A stretch of 64,000 nucleotides of DNA from NCBI GenBank assembly GCA_020161435.1, contig JAIUNV010000002.1:310001-374000 (forward strand). Direction: 5' to 3'. Each line of letters begins with the position of its first letter. Within the stretch, counting starts at the first letter, position 1. The stretch comes from Bacteroidota bacterium (lineage in GTDB: Bacteria > Bacteroidota > Bacteroidia > Chitinophagales > Chitinophagaceae). Below, in pieces: positions 63,161-64,000 of this stretch. The notes below the pieces were generated by a model. It searched no databases. It had not been told where the DNA came from and was given only the letters and a program-made list of their open reading frames with translations. A program made the translations under genes and the position numbers.

Positions 63161-64000
63161 ATGAGGAAATTTTACTGCATACTAACCCTCTGGTGCTTAG
63201 TCACCACGGTGAATGGTCAGTCTTTTCGGAACGAATGGATAGACTATAATAAAACTTATTTCAAATTTCCGGTGGCTGAAACCCGGTTGTACCGCATACC
63301 ACAGGCTGCTTTGGCTGCTTCAGGTTTGGGAAGTGTACCAGCACAGGATTTTCAGCTGTGGCGAAATGGAGAGGAAGTGCCATTGTACACCACACAGGCT
63401 TCGGGCCCGCTTGCCGCCGATGGCTACATCGAGTTTTATGGCAAAATGAACGACGGCTACCCCGACACTGAGCTTTTTGCCAGCCCTGCTGATCAGGTTG
63501 ATCTTGACCGGAGTTACTTTTCTGATACAGCTTGGCTTTACCTTACTGTAAATGCGGGTAAACCGAACTTGCGCCTATTAGCTGCCCCCAACAATGTTGT
63601 TGGTACAAATCTGCCTGTTGAAGCTTTTTTTATACATCAGCAAAAGTTTCATTCAGATTATCAATGGAACCATGGCGCTGCTTCCGTTGTTGCAGGTCAA
63701 GCAGTCAGAGGATCGTTATTAAACGGAGGTGAAGGCTGGGCTTCTCCATCGTTTAACAATTACTATGTACAAAATTTTACTGTTGCAATACCTCAACTTC
63801 AAACTTCATTACCCGGAAATACAATTGAATTTTCCTACTCAATGTCGGGTAATTACCACAAAGACAGAAAGGCCTATGTACTATTGAATGATTCGCTGGT
63901 AGCCCGACCATTTCTTAGTGGTTACCAAATGATTTGGGACACTGTTAAAGGTATTTCTTCATCGGTTATCAGAAACAATGCGCTGGCATTTACAATGGCA
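63161..64000 (+). CDS. T9SS sortase PorU-like protein, N-terminal part
   Basis: The open frame runs from ATG 63161 to the window edge (280 codons, no stop). A signal peptide (YCILTLWCLVTTVNGQ) is followed by FRNEWIDYNKTYFKF and LYRIPQAALAASGL, then FQLWRNGEEVPLYT and DGYIEFYGKMNDG. This is the N-terminal pattern I associate with the PorU/PorU2 sortase of the type IX secretion system, which cleaves the C-terminal sorting domain of cargo. The caspase-like catalytic domain would lie beyond the window. The call is consistent with several T9SS cargo genes here, but is based on recall of the family only. Confidence 0.7.
   Translation, partial: MRKFYCILTLWCLVTTVNGQSFRNEWIDYNKTYFKFPVAETRLYRIPQAALAASGLGSVPAQDFQLWRNGEEVPLYTTQASGPLAADGYIEFYGKMNDGYPDTELFASPADQVDLDRSYFSDTAWLYLTVNAGKPNLRLLAAPNNVVGTNLPVEAFFIHQQKFHSDYQWNHGAASVVAGQAVRGSLLNGGEGWASPSFNNYYVQNFTVAIPQLQTSLPGNTIEFSYSMSGNYHKDRKAYVLLNDSLVARPFLSGYQMIWDTVKGISSSVIRNNALAFTMA

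Overview
The window looks like chromosomal DNA of a Bacteroidota bacterium, most probably of the Chitinophagaceae or a close relative. This is inferred from a SusC/SusD pair, several proteins with a type IX secretion (T9SS) C-terminal sorting domain, a PorU-like sortase at the right edge, -7 promoter elements of the TAnnTTTG type, and general gene style. No rRNA, CRISPR array, prophage or insertion sequence was seen. One tRNA (Cys, GCA) is present.

Region 1 (1-3.0 kb): the start of an FAD-dependent oxidoreductase and a UbiA-type phosphoribosyl-polyprenol synthase (both minus), and a GT-C-like membrane glycosyltransferase (plus). Together they resemble a pathway making and using a polyprenyl-phosphate pentose. 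Region 2 (3.0-28.3 kb): a large exopolysaccharide locus. The minus strand carries two acyltransferases, a TolC-like half protein, an O-antigen ligase/Wzy-like protein, a 34-residue membrane peptide, a GT-B glycosyltransferase, a Wzx-type flippase, a Wzc-like chain-length protein with a degenerate kinase, a giant 2325-residue T9SS esterase/adhesin, an initiating sugar transferase with a receiver-like N-terminus, a stand-alone response regulator and a membrane GT2. A 650-bp divergent control region separates these from a plus-strand arm (GT2, NDP-sugar epimerase, GT4, methyltransferase, processive-type GT2).

Region 3 (28.3-31.3 kb): a lipoprotein, an exonuclease/GIY-YIG fusion and a Zn-ribbon methyltransferase. 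Region 4 (31.5-38.5 kb): a DUF58 - transglutaminase - MoxR ATPase - TPR operon. Region 5 (38.6-47.6 kb): housekeeping genes (valS, dapF, nucleoside phosphorylase, tRNA-Cys), small proteins and a TonB-dependent receptor. Region 6 (47.8-55.3 kb): T9SS and other secreted proteins, an Lrp/AsnC regulator divergent from adenosylhomocysteinase, a porin-like barrel, YqgE and a frameshifted T9SS protein. Region 7 (55.7-64 kb): susC/susD, a DUF4268 protein, tyrS and the start of a T9SS sortase.

The most interesting parts are the giant esterase/adhesin with a thrice-repeated unassigned module inside the EPS locus, the receiver-domain wiring of the initiating sugar transferase, the polyprenyl-pentose genes beside the EPS genes, and the Lrp-ahcY control region with two kinds of repeat. 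All functions are assigned by reading motifs; no database search was run.
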